Shown here: piece after piece, positions 60,496-64,000 of the stretch
Numbering within the stretch: position 1 is the stretch's first letter
Layout: each line of letters opens with the position of its first letter
Origin: Adineta steineri
Taxonomy: Eukaryota > Rotifera > Eurotatoria > Adinetida > Adinetidae
DNA length: 64,000 nucleotides
Direction of reading: 5' to 3'
NCBI GenBank assembly: GCA_905250115.1
Contig: CAJNOI010000073.1
Location: 51,211 to 115,210 of the forward strand
The notes under the pieces: model-generated
Seen by the model: the letters and a program-made list of their open reading frames with translations, nothing else
Databases searched by the model: none
Told to the model about the DNA's origin: nothing
Made by a program: the position numbers and the translations under genes

Positions 60496-60760
60496 TGATG
60501 CCTCATTGATGAATTTAATTAACAGGAGATTCAAAGAGGAAATTTTTCAAATATTGAAAATGAAGAAATATAAGATGAAGAGAAATCTAAGAATACACTA
60601 TGTTGAGAGTAGGTGTGGGTATGGATATTGATGAAGAACAAGATCCACAGCTACACCTATACCCTCAAGAATGGTTATTATCAACCAAATAGAATAGATA
60701 CATGTAGATTTTTTTTTTAATTTACAATTTATCAAATAATTTTCTTTGGAATTCTTCAAG
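60496..60760. other. Region before the Pro/Tyr-rich gene, holds a hairpin
   Basis: Contains the hairpin at 60602-60669. Right after it, AATGGTTATTATCAAC matches the NGYYQL codons of the paralogue at 63548, so the expected first exon seems interrupted. Confidence 0.45.
60602..60669. repeat. Telomere-like hairpin with full TTGAG...CTCAA ends
   Basis: Left TTGAGAGTAGGTGTGGGTAT, right ACAGCTACACCTATACCCTCAA shortened to its key part CTACACCTATACCCTCAA. About 66 bases. It sits immediately before sequence homologous to coding sequence in the paralogous gene. Confidence 0.65.
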
Positions 60761-61724
60761 ATTATACACCAAAGAATCCATATGGATTTGAGCAAACACA
60801 TCGTACGCATCAACCCGTATAAATTAAATAAATATCTTTTTATTTTTTTCTATATTATTTATGATATTTAGTATGTCAATCCACAAGGACGTAATGCTGA
60901 TAATCAGCAACCAGTTTATATGCAATCTTTTGTACCACCTTCACCATTCATTCATGCAAACGATCCACAATCAATGGTAATATTTGAAATATTTTATCGA
61001 AATTATTACTCTTGATTCCTCTTTTTTTCAATAGACCCCATTTCGCCTTGTTGTTCGGCCACCGAATGAAATTCCCATTGGAGCACCAAATTATATGCAA
61101 CCAACATCGTACTTATCATATCCAAATAATAATTTACAACAACAATCAACTGCGTATCCTACACCACACTATCGTCCACGTAATGCTTTTGGAAACTATG
61201 AAAAATCAATAATAGTATATTTATTTTTATAGCTTATCATGTGCCACAAAATATTCCACAACAAACATCAACAACACAATTATCTAATCAAACACAGCCA
61301 TCAGTAAGAATGATAAAGAAATTTTTTTATTCAAAAGATCATTTTTTTGTCTCTAGATTAATGAACAATATGGAACATCATCTCAGTCTTCACAATCAAA
61401 AGGTATATAATCATTACTATGGTTAAATAAGATTCTCTATTGTGCACTTTTTTTTATTTAGAAAAACGTATAAGACAACCATTAAGAATTATTGATCCGG
61501 TGTCACAAAGCACTCTAGAACTGAAAACAGAAATTCCATCAAATGATGAAGATCGTCAAAAAGATACAGTTGTTAATTCAACAAATACTACGTCAGAATT
61601 ATCTGATGGTACAAATAAAACTGAATTACGAGAAGATTTTCTAAGGCGATTTGCTCGACTATTAGCTTCTGATGGTCAAACGGATAGGACTGAAAAGCAA
61701 CCAACAAATAGTGTTAAAAATTAA
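60761..61724 (+). CDS. Pro/Tyr/Gln-rich protein, possibly related to the eIF4G N-terminal region (5' end missing)
   Basis: Six exons with consistent phases: 60761-60816, 60872-60976, 61035-61179, 61233-61303, 61357-61402, 61462-61724; about 227 residues without the first exon. The product is rich in Pro, Tyr, Asn and Gln (NEIPIGAPNYMQPTSYLSYP, VPQNIPQQTS). It then has a basic motif KRIRQPLRIIDPVSQSTLEL, reminiscent of the eIF4G segment RKTIRIRDPNQGG, and ends with an acidic/Thr-rich tail. The eIF4G link is a weak resemblance only. The start codon is not identified; an upstream exon homologous to 63548 appears broken by a hairpin. It could be a 5'-truncated but otherwise intact copy, or use a different first exon. 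Confidence 0.55.
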
Positions 61725-61734
61725 ACTCGTAAAA

Positions 61735-61905
61735 AGTCACCACCCTAGTAAAACTAATCATCAAGCAAGTACGACTTGCCAACATGAGTACTCATGAAAA
61801 TTCATTAGTATTCTTATTGATTGAGTACTCGTAATCGTACTGATCTAGTTGTTGCTTGTTTAACTTTACTCGCAAGTGGTGGTATGAGTACTCACTAAAG
61901 TACTC
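61735..61905. repeat. Foldback rich in GAGTACTC palindromes
   Basis: Left TCACCACCCTAGTAAAAC with CAAGCAAGTACGA, right TTGCTTGTTTAACTTTACTC with GTGGTGG; the two sides are roughly complementary. ATGAGTACTCAT-type palindromes occur at least three times. No flanking duplication found. Confidence 0.45.
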
Positions 61906-62694
61906 ATATATTTTTTTGGAAAATAACTCAATAAAATAAAATGAAAATAAAGTTTACACAATATACCTAGATATGAAAACGTATTTTATCTGCTTCTTTT
62001 TGTTCAATATTAAACAATAAAACGACTATATTATTCCCAGGTGAGGAAAGAGAACATATAGAACTGGATGTTAATATCCATGTGTTTAGATATTTTTTCG
62101 AAAAAACCGTTTTGTTTAATAAGATTATTCAACATTATTCATTATTTAAAATAAAAAAAAGCAACGTGACTTGTGTTTATGTATATAGAAGATAGATAAT
62201 AGTCTTTGAGATGGATTTTTTGTTTTTCATTCCAAAATAGTCTTGAATAAATTTTATCAACATATAGAAGCATTCATAAATGTTTCACAGTACGATAGTC
62301 TTCAAAATAACCTATTACACTGACAGCGTAGAACGTATTGAAAAAGAAAAGAAAGATAATACAGCAGAATATACTAGAACGAAGTAAAATGTGAAAAGCA
62401 GGCACGTCGGAACGCAAATGAGAGCCCATAAATATACAATAATGCTGCCAAGATAAGAGAAAAAGAGAGGAACCTCTTTTGATGGAGCCTAAGTAATATT
62501 ATAAGGACGATAATACATGCAAAAGTTCAACACGCAAATATGTTTGTCCCGTAACCAAAGGGTTGAATATTATGATAGTATAGACTTTATGACGTTGGTA
62601 CAATGAATAAAAACAGATACCAATGCAAACAATCTTACCATGATGCTACAGTTTATAGGTATATAATTTTTACATTTTGTTTTGTAAAAAAGAA

Positions 62695-62809
62695 TGCTGC
62701 TCTGGCAGACCAGTGTTACCACTAATCCGCACGTTTTCGTCATCGCAACGTGTATTTTGATCGGAGGAGATCATTTACCTCTTGGTATAAGTTGTAATAA
62801 GTAACTTTT
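62695..62809 (+). repeat. Dispersed repeat with CATCGCAAC core (copy 3)
   Basis: Closely matches the minus strand of 43551-43666 over about 115 bases (TGCTCTGGCA ... TTTTCGTCATCGCAAC ... TAAGTTGTAATAAGTAAC). Confidence 0.65.
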
Positions 62810-62998
62810 CTCAATAGTTTATGATGCACAACATTTACTTTGTCTTTATATATATCATGTTGAAAGAACAAAAGAAAAAGTAGAATTTATACAGACAGCA
62901 CATGTCGTGCACTACATACTATTGAGATTGTGAAATATTCCATACCTTTTAACGATGTGTCATGTCCCCGCGCAGACAAGGAATGAAAACTATATGCT

Positions 62999-63140
62999 GT
63001 TCCTACGCATAAAAATGTGCGCTTTTTACGCGACGAAAAAAAAGTCGAGTTGCTAACGATAAAAGGTGTCTTCATCATTCTGCTTTAAAAAAAATTTTTT
63101 TTCATCGCGTTGCAAGCGCACATTTTTATGCGTAGGAACG
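62999..63140. repeat. Inverted repeat with ~45-base arms
   Basis: Left arm 62999-63042 (GTTCCTACGCATAAAAATGT then GCGC and ACGCGACGAAAAAAAA), right arm 63095-63140 (TTTTTTTTCATCGCG ... GCGCACATTTTTATGCGTAG). The arms are near-perfect complements with a ~50-base loop. It resembles a MITE or a transcribed hairpin; no target duplication was identified. Confidence 0.7.
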
Positions 63141-63547
63141 ACGTATTTTTTTGTTCTTTATCTACTTGAGGTGCGTCATCGTGTTTTTTTCCATTCCTGT
63201 TATGGATTTTTCCAAGGCATACATATATATATATATAGCTGTCATTTTATGTATGTTTCTTTTTTCAAAGATTGTATTTTATTCACAAAATAAATTGCTT
63301 CAGTCGTCTAATTGGAGACGATAAAAACCCAGTAACATTTCATTATTATTATTATTGTTATTATTTCAAATAATATATTATATATTGTTAACAAAAACAT
63401 ATTGGTTTTGAACAGTACAATATCCATAATTAATTAAGGTTTGTTTATGACGAATCAATACCTTATATATATATAAATTATATCTGAGCAATCAAATATT
63501 TGACTTCATTTATACATATTCCTTATATTTTCAATTAAATCTCATTG

Positions 63548-63941
63548 ATGCAGACTATGAATATTGATCAACTGCCCTATTATCCTGTTCCAACAGGTCC
63601 ACATCCACCACCGAATGGTTATTATCAACTAAATGGATTTGAGGAAACACATCGTATGTATCAACCCTTTTATAATCAAACTCTTGTACCACCTCCACAA
63701 TTAATGAACCCATTTCTTGCTATCGTTCGGCCACCGAATGAAATTTCCACTGGAATACCAAATTATATGCCACCAACATCGCATCTATCATATGGAAATA
63801 ATAATTTACAGCAACAACCAACTGCATATCCTAGACAATACTATCATCCACCTTATCATATGCCACAAAATATCCCACAACAAATACAACCATCGCTTAA
63901 TCAACAATATGGAACATCATCTCAGTCTCCACAATTACAAG
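63548..63941 (+). CDS. Pro/Tyr/Gln-rich protein paralogue, cut by the window end
   Basis: First exon from the ATG at 63548 (MQTMNIDQLPYYPVPTGPHP), 131 codons plus one base, ending at a GTATAT donor at 63942. The downstream intron sequence (ATAATCATTACTATG...) matches the corresponding intron of the gene at 60761-61724, so the KRIRQPLR-type last exon is expected just beyond 64000. This exon spans, without interruption, the region that the paralogue splits into five exons with four introns. Composition is Pro, Tyr, Gln and Asn rich and probably disordered. Relation to eIF4G is only a suggestion. Function unknown. Confidence 0.65.
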
Positions 63942-64000
63942 GTATATAATCATTACTATGATCAAATAAGATTTTCTATTGTGAACTTTTTTATTTATTT

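Larger units (their letters stand above)
61725..63547. other. Intergenic between the two paralogues, with inverted repeats
   Basis: Holds a GAGTACTC-rich foldback (61735-61905), a dispersed repeat copy (62695-62809) and a strong inverted repeat (62999-63140). AATAAA at about 61930. No gene recognised. Confidence 0.5.

Noticed and set aside
1-64000. tRNA, rRNA, CRISPR arrays, prokaryotic operons
   Set aside because: No B-box/A-box pairs, conserved rRNA stretches or regularly spaced direct repeats with spacers were seen; gene structure is eukaryotic. A tRNAscan/Infernal run would be decisive.

Overview
The window is AT-rich animal nuclear DNA. Genes have many very short introns (about 50-60 bases, GT...AG, often ending in TTTAG). 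It most resembles a bdelloid rotifer (Rotaria/Adineta type). The reasons are the protein families present (ADP-ribosyltransferase with leucine-rich repeats, extracellular NHL-propeller receptors, rotifer-style B-box/coiled-coil proteins, an ACT/GABA-permease-type transporter) and many short hairpins built from a GGGTGT-type motif, which matches the telomere repeat I recall for Adineta vaga. The taxonomic call is an inference from sequence style, not a database match.

Layout. 1-6.4 kb: no supportable gene. 6.5-7.6 kb: intronless B-box/coiled-coil protein (+). 8.5-9.9 kb: cluster of telomere-like hairpins. 10.0-16.2 kb: an ADP-ribosyltransferase joined in phase to an array of 28-residue LRR exons (+), with an assembly gap in the array and a 511-bp hAT-like foldback element in its large intron. 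17.0-18.0 kb: decayed L-xylulose reductase-like SDR pseudogene (-). 19.7-36.0 kb: a VPS13 lipid-transfer protein gene in dozens of exons (+), with several miniature transposons in its long introns. 36.6-37.3 kb: SDR oxidoreductase (-). 38.5-38.9 kb: Ly6-like secreted/GPI protein (+). 40.0-42.0 kb: six-exon APC amino-acid/choline permease (+), convergent with intronless TFIIB (-, 42.4-43.4 kb). 44.8 kb: TMEM208 remnant (-). 46.2-47.1 kb: rhodopsin-like GPCR (+). 48.0-57.4 kb: one predicted minus-strand receptor gene, signal peptide + two NHL propellers + two beta-sandwich domains + 7TM domain, all joined by phase-1 introns. 57.5-60.7 kb: second cluster of telomere-like hairpins around a short B-box paralogue (+). 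60.8-61.7 kb and 63.5 kb to the window end: two paralogous Pro/Tyr/Gln-rich proteins (+), the second cut by the window edge.

Housekeeping genes (VPS13, TFIIB, SDR, permease) fill the middle. The flanks carry lineage-specific, rapidly evolving genes (ART-LRR, B-box, NHL-7TM) together with hairpins and foldback elements. The most interesting items are the NHL-7TM receptor, the ART-LRR gene with its recently duplicated exon-plus-intron array, and the telomere-like hairpin family. Exon joins were read by eye from splice consensus and phase and have no transcript support.
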